Shown in pieces: positions 1 to 8,709 of a DNA stretch of 64,000 nt. The stretch is from positions 22,450 to 86,449 of the forward strand of contig NZ_LMCF01000042.1 in assembly GCF_001623075.1 (NCBI RefSeq), in the 5' to 3' direction. Source of the stretch: Pseudovibrio sp. Ad37. Its GTDB lineage: Bacteria > Pseudomonadota > Alphaproteobacteria > Rhizobiales > Stappiaceae. Positions within the stretch are counted from its first letter, which is position 1. Each line of letters begins with the position of its first letter. Under the pieces are notes generated by a model. The model saw only the letters and a list, made by a program, of their open reading frames with translations, was not told the origin of the DNA and ran no database searches. The position numbers were made by a program, and so were the translations under genes.

Positions 1-461
1 GTCGGGATTATGGAAACATCCGAGGTTAAACAAATAATTGAACCGCAGCGTTGCTTCGTCATGACCGGATAAACCGCATGAATTGGGTGCAGAATACTGC
101 TCATGAGCGAGGTGATTGTGGGCATGAGCTCTTGCAGTTTCAGCTCATGCAATGGTCTGGGGATGACCCCTCCACCACCGGTACTAACCAGCACATCGAT
201 TCGCCCCATGGCCAGTTCCGCATGGGTAATGGCGGTTTCTGTATGGCCGGGGTCTGAAGCGTCGCATTGGACAAAATGCAGATAGGCACCGGGAAATTCT
301 GCTGCAAGTTTGCTCAGTGCATTGCGGCCCTTGGTGACGTCCCGTGCGCAAATGGTGAGTTTTTGAAGACCGGATTGGAGGAGTGTTTTGGCAGAAGCAA
401 ATCCGATGCCGGATGTGCCTCCGACGATGACTGCTGAGGATTCATTTAGTTTCCGCGCCAC
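1..461 (-). CDS. SDR-family oxidoreductase, N-terminal part (cut by window edge)
   Basis: Reading leftward from a GTG at 461, the frame stays open to base 1, so only the first 153 residues are present. A GGAGG Shine-Dalgarno at 467-471 lies 5 nt ahead of the GTG and sets the start. The product begins VARKLNESSAVIVGG and has the dinucleotide-binding motif GGTSGIG, then DVLVSTGGGG in place of the usual NNAG strand, and a GSIICLTSD strand where the catalytic Ser normally lies. The YxxxK pair would be beyond the edge. Substrate cannot be told. It lies 180 bp downstream of the YheCD-like gene on the same strand and may be cotranscribed. Confidence 0.85.
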   Translation of the reverse strand, partial: MARKLNESSAVIVGGTSGIGFASAKTLLQSGLQKLTICARDVTKGRNALSKLAAEFPGAYLHFVQCDASDPGHTETAITHAELAMGRIDVLVSTGGGGVIPRPLHELKLQELMPTITSLMSSILHPIHAVYPVMTKQRCGSIICLTSDVSIIP

Positions 462-641
462 AGTGACCTCCAGATGCGACTGAACTCTCGTCGTGATCTT
501 GCTCGCGTAGATGCTCAAAGAGTTGTTTTAGTACAGATGCCGTATGTTTTTGCTCAACACGTGAGAGCCTGACAGGCCTAACAGCAATCAAAGTAACCGG
601 AGCGCTAAGACCTTCCTGACATCTATATGTTTTGCCGCTTG

Positions 642-1982
642 TCACTCAGGCTCGTCGCCAAAGCCGGAAAGAAACGCACCATAATCGATGCTGGCCTCCA
701 GCGTTGTCACTCTTGCTTCTGCGTGGCGCGGATCGAGAAAGATCATGCGTCCGGGCTTGGCGTTGATCTCGAGAAGCTTCGGACAACCTGTTTTGTCGAC
801 ACCTATATCCAGTCCCAGTTCCCCGATTGGAGAGGTGTGATAGTCGTCCATACGATGGGCAATGGCAAAACCGCACTCCTCAACAGCCGCTTTTACCGCC
901 TCGGCCTTCTTGCCAAACGCGTTGGTGAAGTAATCATCCGGATCAATCACATCCGCGCCCTGGCTGAAGTGAGAGGAGATACAACCGTGCGCGCAGACCC
1001 TTGGGCCGATCATTAAGCAGCGCCATGTGCCGCTCATGTCCTTTTGCATCTGAACGCGACAATCGACAGACCGGCCATCGAACGAAGAAAAGTCGAGACT
1101 TTGCTGCACCAGATACTGGTCCAGTGACGTATGACTGAAGGCGAACTCAAACGCGTCTTCCAGCTGCATGAAATCCGCATGCGGGCAGGATAGGTCGGTC
1201 AACCATTGCAAGCGGTAGCCTTTATCGCGCCTGGACAAGCGCATCAGCAGTTTGCCCCCTCGCCCGTCGACGGGTTTGAGATAAGCGGAGTGATGGCGGT
1301 CCAGGATCTTCTTTAAAAGCGGTGGTGCCGGTGCTCGGTGGGTTTCGGGCAGATACTTGCGCAGCTTTTGCCCGTACATCAGGTGCTCATGCACCTCCCA
1401 TTTATCAAAGAAGCCGGGATTGTAGATGTGAGAGCCCAGTGCGCGCATCCGGTTCTTCACCGCTTCCACACGTAGTTTGTGCTCTTCGTCGCGGGTGTGA
1501 ATGCGATTATAAATGGCGGTGGGCAGGGGCAGACCGGGCTGCCGGTGGCCAGGCATGGTCTCCCCGGTGATTGTGTTTGTCGCCCAGTTGTAATCTTCAG
1601 GCGAAAACAGAAAGGCGATGTAGCCGCAGGTTTGCGCGTATGTCAGCATGTCCTGCTGGTGGCGGCGCTCAGGATCAAACTTGCCTGCTCCCATGATGCC
1701 AATGGTCGGGCCGATGTGGATGGTGTCCCCGTCCCGCTTAACGTGAAGGCCGTCAATAAGTGCAAGGCCGAGTTCGTCAAACACATCTGCTGGCAGGCCA
1801 AGGGCTGACCTGCGCTCGGTGTTGATTGCCGTTTTGGCAGAAAATCGGTGACAGGCACCTATCTTGAAGGACAGGTGTTCACCGGCTGTGGCACCGATTT
1901 TTTGAAGGGCACCTTTGGAGAAGACCACTTCATTGCTTGAACTGGACACACGATAAAGATGAAGTTTGACAGCGGAAACCAC
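642..1982 (-). CDS. ATP-grasp protein of the YheC/YheD (endospore coat-associated) family
   Basis: 446 residues from a GTG start preceded by a GGGGGG purine run. The C-terminal 250 residues read as the YheC/D ATP-grasp: YNRIHTR near 158, NPGFFDKWEVHEHL near 188, YLKPVDGRGGK near 234-244 (nucleotide loop), DGRSVDCRVQMQKD near 302-315, and GELGLDIGVDKTG followed by LLEINAKPGR near 387-412 (metal and ATP site). The N-terminal 100 residues match the YheC-like leader with GPTIGIMG. In Bacillus these proteins associate with the spore coat; this organism is unlikely to sporulate, so the role is unknown, perhaps peptide ligation or envelope modification. The family is uncommon in Proteobacteria, which suggests transfer. 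Confidence 0.85.
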   Translation of the reverse strand: MVSAVKLHLYRVSSSSNEVVFSKGALQKIGATAGEHLSFKIGACHRFSAKTAINTERRSALGLPADVFDELGLALIDGLHVKRDGDTIHIGPTIGIMGAGKFDPERRHQQDMLTYAQTCGYIAFLFSPEDYNWATNTITGETMPGHRQPGLPLPTAIYNRIHTRDEEHKLRVEAVKNRMRALGSHIYNPGFFDKWEVHEHLMYGQKLRKYLPETHRAPAPPLLKKILDRHHSAYLKPVDGRGGKLLMRLSRRDKGYRLQWLTDLSCPHADFMQLEDAFEFAFSHTSLDQYLVQQSLDFSSFDGRSVDCRVQMQKDMSGTWRCLMIGPRVCAHGCISSHFSQGADVIDPDDYFTNAFGKKAEAVKAAVEECGFAIAHRMDDYHTSPIGELGLDIGVDKTGCPKLLEINAKPGRMIFLDPRHAEARVTTLEASIDYGAFLSGFGDEPE

Positions 1983-2517
1983 AGGCCCCCCAAGATCAGT
2001 TGGAAGTCAGGACAAAACAGGACGAAACCGATTGGGCCGGACCATACAAGACAGGTTCTCGCCAAAGCCTTGCGGAAGTTGGGAAAGCTCTAATGGTTTA
2101 GGTTTTTGCGTGTACTTGGGTGCTTTACGACTCAGTGCGAATCTATGACTGATTCACGTGTACACTGCCGGTTGAGAGGAAGGTTCGAACTGTCAAATCG
2201 GTATTTCATCGATTTTTGCACATAAACCGTCATGTCCTGGTTTTTTTTGTTGGCTTGGCGAAAGTGACGTTTCTTAATAAGATTGTTCTGTCTTATTATG
2301 GAAATGTTGCTGTAAAATCGGTGGTTTACGCAATATCTGGTAATTCTCCGGTTTCACAGTACAAGCAAAGCGGAAAGAACCTTAACGATCTCTTAATATT
2401 GGTTAATACTCGTTAACTATAAAGATATTGACGCGCGTTTTGAAACGGAGAAGGATGCGCTGTGACGGATTATTTTCGCTCTGAACTTCAAAACCGTCAT
2501 AGAGGTTAAGAGGCAAT
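1983..2517. other. Intergenic region upstream of repA
   Basis: 535 bp between the divergent YheCD-like gene and repA. It is AT-rich from about 2200 on. It holds the inverted repeat listed separately and a weak promoter-like pair, TTGACG (2428-2433) with AAGGAT 17 bp downstream (2451-2456). I scanned it by eye for the repABC parS pattern GTTNNCNNNNGNNAAC and found none. No convincing gene is visible. Confidence 0.6.
2275..2298. promoter_or_regulatory. Inverted repeat, candidate repA operator
   Basis: TAATAAGA and TCTTATTA form a perfect 8-bp dyad around the 8-bp spacer TTGTTCTG, about 220 bp upstream of repA. RepA/RepB proteins of repABC plasmids repress their own promoter through dyads upstream of repA, so this is a candidate operator. 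The function is inferred from position only. Confidence 0.4.
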
Positions 2518-3726
2518 ATGCTGCTCGCTGCTGAACATGATGAAACTTCTGCTGAGAAGATTGCACGCCATTCTGACTTGTTGTCACGGCAACTGCAATC
2601 CTTAAGGGAGAAGATGTATCCGCCTGAAGCTATGAAGAAGCTGAAGACGTTTTCTTCGCGCGAGGTTGCAGGCCTGCTCGGCGTTGCCGAATCCAGTTTG
2701 CGCCAGCTTTCACTCAACGGCGAAGCAGTTATCCCCGAAAGGCTGGATAACGGCAGACGCATTTATACCCTTCCTCAGATCAACGAATTACGTCGTTATC
2801 TGGCTGAAAAACGCCCTGCAGATGCCCTGCGTCTGGACCCGCGCCGCCGTCATGGCGAGAAGATGCAGGTTCTGGCCGTCGCCAACTTCAAAGGCGGCTC
2901 TGCAAAGACCACCACAACCGTCCATTTAGCGCACTATCTTGCGCTTCAGGGCCTGCGTGTGCTCGCCATCGACCTTGATCCGCAGGCCTCCTTGTCTGCC
3001 ATGTTCGGGTATCAGCCAGAGTTCGATGTTGACGAGAACCAGACGCTTTATGCCGCGATCCGTTATGACGACGAGGAGCGCGTTCCACTCAGCCATGTTA
3101 TCCGCAAAACTTACTTTGATGGGCTCGATCTTGTCCCCGGTAACCTGGAACTGATGGAATATGAGCACGAAACCCCGCAGGCAATTGCTCAGGGGCTTTC
3201 GCGCGGCGATGGCATGTTCTTCCGCCGCATGGCGACCGTCCTGAAGGAGGTGGAAGATGATTATGATGTTGTGCTTATCGATGCGCCGCCACAGCTGGGG
3301 TATCTCACCCTTGGCGCGCTCTATGCAGCAACCGGAATTGTCATCACCGTGCATCCGGCCATGCTGGACGTGTCATCCATGAACCAGTTCCTCTCCATGA
3401 CCTCAGAACTGCTGGCGGTGATTGAAGAGGCTGGCGGCACCCTGAGCCACGATTTCGTGCGTTACCTGCTAACACGCCATACACCTCATGATGTGCCGCA
3501 GGTGAACGTTGCAGCGCTTCTGCGAGGTCTTTTTGGTGAGGATGTGTTGGCGGCGTCCATTGTGGAGACTACAGCGATTGCCAATGCGGGACTGGAAAAA
3601 AAGAGCCTTTACGAGGTTGAGCGCGGAAACATGACCCGCGATACCCTCAATCGTGCTCTTGAATCGGTCGATGCAGCCAATACGGAAGTGTTCCAACTGA
3701 TCAAACAGGTATGGGGTCGTCCATGA
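2518..3726 (+). CDS. repA: RepA, ParA-type partition ATPase of repABC replicon
   Basis: 402 residues, the usual RepA length. A helix-turn-helix region (about 45-95, SSREVAGLLGVAESSLRQLS) precedes the ATPase domain with deviant Walker A KGGSAKTT (about 125-132), LAIDLDPQAS and VLIDAPPQLGYLTLGAL. RepA drives ATP-dependent plasmid segregation with RepB and represses the operon. AGAGG lies just ahead of the ATG. It is the first gene of the operon and overlaps repB by 4 bp (ATGA). Confidence 0.97.
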   Translation: MLLAAEHDETSAEKIARHSDLLSRQLQSLREKMYPPEAMKKLKTFSSREVAGLLGVAESSLRQLSLNGEAVIPERLDNGRRIYTLPQINELRRYLAEKRPADALRLDPRRRHGEKMQVLAVANFKGGSAKTTTTVHLAHYLALQGLRVLAIDLDPQASLSAMFGYQPEFDVDENQTLYAAIRYDDEERVPLSHVIRKTYFDGLDLVPGNLELMEYEHETPQAIAQGLSRGDGMFFRRMATVLKEVEDDYDVVLIDAPPQLGYLTLGALYAATGIVITVHPAMLDVSSMNQFLSMTSELLAVIEEAGGTLSHDFVRYLLTRHTPHDVPQVNVAALLRGLFGEDVLAASIVETTAIANAGLEKKSLYEVERGNMTRDTLNRALESVDAANTEVFQLIKQVWGRP

Positions 3727-4772
3727 ACAAGGCAACTGATCGTTCCAAGAAGATGCGTGCCATGTTTGGCGGTGTTGATCCGGCTGAGTTGGCGAAATCG
3801 CCCGGCCCTGCCCCGTCCATGACGGCGACAACGAAGCAACGCGTCTCTCCGGGGGCGATCAAGTCTATGCGCAACACCTTCTCCAACGTGGAGAAGGAAA
3901 ACGAAAAGCTGCGCCAGATGATCGAGGACGGCAGTGTCGCGCATGAGCTGAACACGGAAGACCTTGACCCATCCTTTGTGTCTGACCGTATGGTCGTGGC
4001 CAATGATGAGGATTTTGAGAAGCTCAAGGCCTCCATCTCTGCCAGCGGCCAGCAGGTGCCTATTCTGGTGCGCCCGCATCCGGACCTGCCGGATCGTTAT
4101 CAGATCGCATTTGGTCACCGTCGTTGGCGCGCCTGTAAAGACCTTGGCATCTCGGTTCGCGGGATCATCAAAGAGCTTTCCGATGAAGCCCTTCTGATTG
4201 CTCAGGGTCAGGAAAACCATGAGCGGAAGAACCTGTCTTTCATCGAGACAGCGTTGTTTGCCTCTCGTCTGGCAAAGACATTCCCGCAGACGGTCATTTC
4301 CAAGGCGATTGGTAAGGACGCGACCACCGTATCCAAGCTGCTCAAGCTGATGAATGCGCTGCCAGAAGAATTTGTCCGCGAGATTGGCCCTGCGCCAAAG
4401 ATCGGGCGTCCAAGATGGGAAGAGCTTGCTGGTCATTTCAATCACGGCCAGTTGCCTGATCCGTTCAAGGCCCGCGTTGATGCCGTGATGATCAGCGCCG
4501 ATTTTGAGCTTTCTGCAAGTGACGAGCGCTTCAGCGCGATCCTGTCTGCCTGCAAGTCTGCCGAGACAACGGCAGCAATCACAACTGGTTCTATCGCCAC
4601 AGCCGCTAAAAGCTGGATTGGCGACAAGCAGATCCTGATGAAGGATGGTCCGAATGCGCTGAGCTTTCAGGTGGATGCGAAAAAGCAGCCTGAACTTGCC
4701 GCGTTTTTGAAGCGCCGCCTGCCGGATCTGATGGATGAGTTTGAAGAAGAAATTCTGAAGGAGGATGCATGA
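3723..4772 (+). CDS. repB: RepB, ParB-type centromere-binding protein of repABC replicon
   Basis: 349 residues from the ATG at 3723, which overlaps the repA stop as ATGA. An in-frame ATG at 3711 would add four residues but has a poor ribosome site. The ParB/Sulfiredoxin-like domain includes ILVRPHPDLPDRYQIAFGHRR near residue 110 and the box-II-like sequence IAQGQENHERKNLSFIE. A helix-turn-helix follows, with TVISKAIGKDATTVSKLL. It binds parS sites and works with RepA in partition and in RepA-mediated repression. No parS match was found by eye near the operon. Confidence 0.96.
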   Translation: MNKATDRSKKMRAMFGGVDPAELAKSPGPAPSMTATTKQRVSPGAIKSMRNTFSNVEKENEKLRQMIEDGSVAHELNTEDLDPSFVSDRMVVANDEDFEKLKASISASGQQVPILVRPHPDLPDRYQIAFGHRRWRACKDLGISVRGIIKELSDEALLIAQGQENHERKNLSFIETALFASRLAKTFPQTVISKAIGKDATTVSKLLKLMNALPEEFVREIGPAPKIGRPRWEELAGHFNHGQLPDPFKARVDAVMISADFELSASDERFSAILSACKSAETTAAITTGSIATAAKSWIGDKQILMKDGPNALSFQVDAKKQPELAAFLKRRLPDLMDEFEEEILKEDA

Positions 4773-4900
4773 CGGTCTAGTTACGTCTCTTCCAAAGAAA
4801 AACGGTCCTGCTGACGGCAATCAACAAGACCGAAATTCCTTGGGTACAAACAAACGATAGCGCTCGATGTAACCCTTTTTTGCATCTTCAAATTACTTCG

Positions 4901-4944
4901 AGACGCGGTACGAATCAACCCTTCACCAAGGTGTTGAAGCGTCT
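4901..4944 (+). promoter_or_regulatory. Leader hairpin (L-type) upstream of repC
   Basis: AGACGC (4901-4906) pairs with GCGTCT (4939-4944). Inside, TCAACCCTT (4915-4923) pairs with AAGG-T-GTTGA (4928-4937) with one bulged T and a CACC loop. Its 3' arm AGGTGTT (4929-4935) is also perfectly complementary to AACACCT at 5019-5025 in the repC-proximal hairpin, so two exclusive folds are possible. Confidence 0.6.
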
Positions 4945-5020
4945 TTCTGCATGCTAATCGCTAGTTTGTCCCGTTTATCCTCAGTTTGGGGAGGATGTTT
5001 TGCGTCCTGACCCATGAGAA

Positions 5021-5042
5021 CACCTACTAAGTCTAGTAGGTG
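5021..5042 (+). promoter_or_regulatory. repC-proximal hairpin (S-type) before the repC start
   Basis: CACCTACTA (5021-5029) and TAGTAGGTG (5034-5042) form a perfect 9-bp stem with an AGTC loop, ending 12 nt before the repC ATG. Its right arm contains the AGG purines and a potential GTG start. The right end GGTGAA (5039-5044) can instead pair with TTCACC at 4922-4927. It is a plausible translational or transcriptional gate for repC. Confidence 0.6.
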
Positions 5043-5054
5043 AACGGTGTAGCT

Positions 5055-6422
5055 ATGCAATCTGTTGGTTCAGTGGCGTCGTTCAGAAAACTGACGCCGG
5101 CAATGGTTGCCAGTCAAAAACTGGCGATGGCCAATGACATTGTGAAGACGACAAAATCAGAGGTCGCAATGGCTTTGAAGAAGGCCGCGCCTGCTTTGGG
5201 AATTGATGGGACCACCTATCATATTCTCGATATTCTGATTGGCCTGACGGCTGCAGAGGACTGGTCGCAGGACCGCCGTCCGCTTGTCGCAATTTCCAAT
5301 GAAAAACTCGCTGAGTATGTCAGCCGCTCCTCTCGTACTGTCGTGCGCTCGTTACGCAGGCTGGTGGAAGCTGGTGTTCTTGCTTACAAAGATAGCCCAA
5401 CGGGACGTCGTTATATCTACCGCGCGGGTGAAGATCGTCAGATTGAGCGTGGCTATGGGCTGGATTTCTCTCCGGCACGTCAACGTCTGACTGAACTGAA
5501 GCAGATTGGTGCTGAGTTTGCAGCCCGTCTTGCCCAGGAAAAGGAAGCCAAGCGTACAATAAGCCGGCTTTCAAGAGCTATGGCAGACCTGTTCCGTCTT
5601 GCCAGCCTTGAGGAACTGGAAGTCTCAGAGATCGCATCCTCATTCAATGAGTTGATGGACCAGCCAATGGGTGTTGTTGACCGCGCTGAGGCACTGACCA
5701 TGCTTCATGAACTTTTAGTGGCTCGCTTTGAAATGAACGAAACACCAACGGAAAAGGGTGATGCTGATGTTGCTGATCATGATGTTTTTTTTGATAGAAA
5801 CTCAAAAATGTCATGCGCAGAAGACAACCATGTCACCCCATATAATAATACAACCTCTCAAGACTCTTGGATAAAAAGTAAGCAACAACGGAACGCGTCT
5901 AACGACGCATCCATAAATACAAGCAAATCAGGTTACACCCGATTTGAAATGGCTCCTGAAAAGGAACCAAAAAGCGAAACCCGTGCCACAAGCCAAAAGC
6001 TGAGCAAAGCTGAAAGTCTGAACTGGTCAGAACATGTTGATCCTCATGAAAGCGATCAGTTCTCCCCTCTCCTGTCTGAGGTTTCCTTTGGGTTGATCAG
6101 TTCAGCAACTGCAGAAACTCAAGCTGCAATTGGGCTCGATCTTTCCAGCTGGAGCAGTTTGATTGATGCGTCCGATGACATGCGTTTGCTGATTGGCCTC
6201 TCTCAAAAAGGCTGGTTTGATGCAAGAAAACGAGTTGGCGATTATACGGCTTCTGCGGTTTTGATCACCACGGTTGAGAAAGCCCTGCGCGATCCGGAAA
6301 GCATTGCGCGACCAGCTGGATATTTCCGCGCTTGTGTTGACCGGGCAATTGATGGAAAGCTGGCCTTGCACCGCACGTTGTTTGGTCTGGCCGCCTCCGG
6401 GTCCTCTGTTGCAGATAACTAG
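5055..6422 (+). CDS. repC: RepC, replication initiator of repABC replicon
   Basis: 455 residues from the ATG at 5055; an upstream in-frame GTG at 5040 would add five residues but sits inside the leader hairpin. The N-terminal half has the RepC winged-helix features: TYHILDILIGLTAAEDW, then AEYVSRSSRTVVRSLRRLVEAG and YKDSPTGRRY. The middle (about 235-305) is low in complexity and rich in Asn and Ser and corresponds to an AT-rich DNA segment. The C-terminal domain near 345-440 is also typical. RepC initiates replication within its own gene. Confidence 0.96.
   Translation: MQSVGSVASFRKLTPAMVASQKLAMANDIVKTTKSEVAMALKKAAPALGIDGTTYHILDILIGLTAAEDWSQDRRPLVAISNEKLAEYVSRSSRTVVRSLRRLVEAGVLAYKDSPTGRRYIYRAGEDRQIERGYGLDFSPARQRLTELKQIGAEFAARLAQEKEAKRTISRLSRAMADLFRLASLEELEVSEIASSFNELMDQPMGVVDRAEALTMLHELLVARFEMNETPTEKGDADVADHDVFFDRNSKMSCAEDNHVTPYNNTTSQDSWIKSKQQRNASNDASINTSKSGYTRFEMAPEKEPKSETRATSQKLSKAESLNWSEHVDPHESDQFSPLLSEVSFGLISSATAETQAAIGLDLSSWSSLIDASDDMRLLIGLSQKGWFDARKRVGDYTASAVLITTVEKALRDPESIARPAGYFRACVDRAIDGKLALHRTLFGLAASGSSVADN
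5765..5935. other. Probable replication origin (oriV) within repC
   Basis: RepC of repABC replicons binds an AT-rich stretch inside repC. This segment is visibly richer in A and T than the rest of the gene and encodes a low-complexity linker. It contains the dyad GCGTC-taac-GACGC (GCGTC 5895-5899, GACGC 5904-5908). Position and composition support an origin; binding sites were not defined. Confidence 0.5.
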
Positions 6423-6457
6423 CGCTGGGTTGGGTGGTTTGCCCTTAGCAATTAGAA

Positions 6458-7000
6458 TTGGATGTGAAACTCATGGCTCATGGATCAGCTACAACGCAAA
6501 TGCCTCTGATCACGTTGTTTCAGGAGGACGACAAACAGGAGCTGCGTGATTTTCTGGCGGCAGCCTGGACACAGGCCCATGAGGATGAGTTGGGCACTGA
6601 GCTGACCAAGCAATTGGTTGCAAGACTGGAAAGCGAAGATCTGGGCGGCGTTGTTCCTGGAGAATACGGGTATCTATACCTTGCCAAGAGCGAGCAGAAG
6701 ATCGTCGGGTCTTTGGCCTGTGCCCTTCGCGGCGAAGTGGTCTTTATCTGGGCGTGTTATCTGGCCAGCGACTTTCAGCGCAAAGGGTTGGGCCGGGCGC
6801 TGATGAAACAAGCTGTCTCTGAGTTCCCCCAGGATAAAGTCGCCGGAATCTATGTGCTTAAAGGGAATGAGGAAGCCAAGCAGTTTTACCAAAAGCTCGG
6901 CTTCATTGATTGCGGCGAGACCGAGTTTGAGGTGATCGCCGACACCTACACCCCAGCCCGCGTTATGCAAGTTCGCATTGCAAACCTGAATTTGGGTTGA
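6458..7000 (+). CDS. GNAT-family N-acetyltransferase
   Basis: 180 residues; an alternative ATG at 6473 would remove five. The acetyl-CoA site is RKGLGRALM near residue 110, preceded by the strand VVFIWACYLASDFQ and followed by AKQFYQKLGFIDCGETEF, the motif B region. It transfers an acetyl group from acetyl-CoA to an unknown amine or peptide. It lies 35 bp after repC on the same strand and could be read from the repC transcript. Confidence 0.85.
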   Translation: MDVKLMAHGSATTQMPLITLFQEDDKQELRDFLAAAWTQAHEDELGTELTKQLVARLESEDLGGVVPGEYGYLYLAKSEQKIVGSLACALRGEVVFIWACYLASDFQRKGLGRALMKQAVSEFPQDKVAGIYVLKGNEEAKQFYQKLGFIDCGETEFEVIADTYTPARVMQVRIANLNLG

Positions 7001-7224
7001 TCGAGAGCCCGACTGGTACTGCATAATTTCTGCATTCGGCGCTTTGCTCTATCCTGCTATTGATTAGCTTTGGTCAGGTGCTGAGGTAACATGAAAGCAG
7101 ATGTCCTTAATAGACGCCCGAAAACCGTGCGCCTCTGTGATCGTTTTCAGCTATATATTTAATTGAGCGCTTAGCGTTGCTATAAATTTGAGAGAAGCAT
7201 GATTTACGGGAGACAAACAATACT

Positions 7225-7614
7225 ATGAGTAAAAGTAAAACGGAATTTTACGATACAGATACATCCGGAGTGCCAAAGCATTTAAGGCGAAATGATTGGG
7301 CCACAAAGGATTCATTTTGGTACGGGCGAGTAGAAGGTAATGACCTTGGTACACCACTAACAATACTGTTTTTTTCAACTGACAAGATTGGTGGTGGCCC
7401 GCCACTTCACGTTCATAAGTACGATGAAGTTTTTATAATTCGATCAGGCCGGGCACAGTTCACTGTTGGAGATGAAAAGTTCATTGCGGAGAAAGGGGAT
7501 GTTGTTTTTGGACCTGCAAATATTCCGCATAAATTTGAGAATTTAGGACCCGGCATGCTTGAAACAACAGACCTCCATATGAGCGACCATTTTGAGCAAG
7601 TTAACCTCGAATAG
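7225..7614 (+). CDS. Small single-domain cupin protein
   Basis: 129 residues. The conserved cupin motif 1 is GGGPPLHVHKYDEVFIIRSG (two His and a Glu for metal) and motif 2 is KGDVVFGPANIPHKFENLG (third His). Such small cupins are metal-dependent oxygenases, isomerases or sensors; substrate is unknown. The DNA is more AT-rich than its neighbours, which hints at separate acquisition. The gene ends 15 bp before ada. Confidence 0.85.
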   Translation: MSKSKTEFYDTDTSGVPKHLRRNDWATKDSFWYGRVEGNDLGTPLTILFFSTDKIGGGPPLHVHKYDEVFIIRSGRAQFTVGDEKFIAEKGDVVFGPANIPHKFENLGPGMLETTDLHMSDHFEQVNLE

Positions 7615-7629
7615 GGTCCAGCAATTATT

Positions 7630-8709
7630 ATGCTTTTTGAACTTCCAGATAACAAAGTGCTTTATCAGGCACTGATTGACCGAGATCCGGACTTTGATGG
7701 CCGGGCTTATGTTGGTGTGCGCTCAACTGGAGTGTTTTGTCGCCTCACCTGCCCTGCCCGCAAGCCAAAGTTTGAGAATTGTTGTTTCTTTGAGACCATT
7801 TCCGAATGCTTTGAAGCTGGGTTCCGCCCTTGCAAACGGTGCCATCCGGTGGGTACGTCCGCCGACAATGATGAAGTGGTGACGCGTCTGCTCTGTGAGT
7901 TTGAGGCCAAACCGCACCATAAATGGTCCGAGGCAGATATTGCGCAGCTTGGGTTGGATCCTTCGACCGTTCGTCGCAGCTTTAAGCGTCAGTTTGGGAT
8001 TACGTTTTTGGAAATGGCGCGGCTTTCTCGGTTGCGGGATGGATTTGAGACGCTTTCCGACGGGGGCAAGGTGGTTGATGCGCAGCTGGCCTCAGGGTTT
8101 TCGTCTCCGGATGCTTTCCGGCAGGCATTTGCCCGTTTGCTGGGATGTAAACCGGCGGAACTGAAAGGCGATGGTCTCCTTAAGGCGGATTGGTTCGATA
8201 CACCGCTTGGTACAATGATTGGCGTGAGTGATGATCGCGCACTACATCTGCTGGAGTTTGCGGACCGCAAAGCACTGCCTGCAGAACTTGCCCGTTTGCG
8301 TAAGCAAGTTAAGGGTGATCTGGGTCTTGGCCGGACTGCACCAACCGACCAGATCGCCTCAGAACTGCGAGAGTTCTTTGAGGGCAAACGACTGGATTTT
8401 GACGTGCCGCTGGTTATGCACGGAACCGAGTTTACAAAGGATGTCTGGCGCGAATTGCGCCGTATTCCGATCGGCGCAACCAAAAGCTACAGCCAGCTGG
8501 CCAAACAGATTGGGAAACCCAGTTCTACCCGCGCTGTTGCCCGTGCAAATGGAGCAAACCAGATTGCCATTGTCATTCCATGCCATCGTGTTGTTGGGAT
8601 GGATGGTGGCCTTACCGGATATGGTGGCGGGCTTTGGCGCAAGCAGAAATTGATTGATGTTGAATTGAAAATAGCAAGATCGAAAGGCCTTATTGATGTC
8701 TCAGGCTGA
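7630..8709 (+). CDS. ada: Ada, bifunctional DNA methylphosphotriester/O6-methylguanine repair protein and regulator
   Basis: 359 residues, close to the E. coli length. The N-terminal Zn domain has Cys37, Cys41, Cys68 and Cys71 in VFCRLTCPARKPKFEN and FRPCKRCHPVG. The AraC-type helix-turn-helix follows (WSEADIAQLGLDPSTVRRSF, then ASGFSSPDAFRQAF). The C-terminal methyltransferase has the active-site PCHRV (Cys318) and GLTGYGGGLWRKQKL. It repairs alkylated DNA and, once methylated, activates repair genes. Its end overlaps the next gene by 14 bp, suggesting coexpression. Confidence 0.95.
   Translation: MLFELPDNKVLYQALIDRDPDFDGRAYVGVRSTGVFCRLTCPARKPKFENCCFFETISECFEAGFRPCKRCHPVGTSADNDEVVTRLLCEFEAKPHHKWSEADIAQLGLDPSTVRRSFKRQFGITFLEMARLSRLRDGFETLSDGGKVVDAQLASGFSSPDAFRQAFARLLGCKPAELKGDGLLKADWFDTPLGTMIGVSDDRALHLLEFADRKALPAELARLRKQVKGDLGLGRTAPTDQIASELREFFEGKRLDFDVPLVMHGTEFTKDVWRELRRIPIGATKSYSQLAKQIGKPSSTRAVARANGANQIAIVIPCHRVVGMDGGLTGYGGGLWRKQKLIDVELKIARSKGLIDVSG

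Larger units (their letters stand above)
4773..5054 (-). ncRNA. repB-repC leader; probable locus of the antisense incompatibility RNA
   Basis: In repABC plasmids a small counter-transcribed RNA encoded on the opposite strand between repB and repC limits RepC synthesis. This 282-bp gap has the expected position and folded elements: a long hairpin at 4901-4944, an ATCCTC/GAGGAT dyad at 4977-4996 and a perfect hairpin at 5021-5042. I could not define the RNA ends or its promoter, so the coordinates mark the gap, not the transcript. Confidence 0.55.

Noticed and set aside
2216..2416. 66-codon frame upstream of repA
   Set aside because: It overlaps the inverted repeat and AT-rich control region, lacks a ribosome site and has no family-like sequence.
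3609..4820. 403-codon minus-strand frame opposite repB
   Set aside because: repB is certain on the plus strand, and the opposite frame has no recognisable domain.
2000..6600. parS site of the pattern GTTNNCNNNNGNNAAC near repABC
   Set aside because: A scan by eye of the upstream region and the repB-repC gap found no match; a computed search of the whole replicon would be needed.
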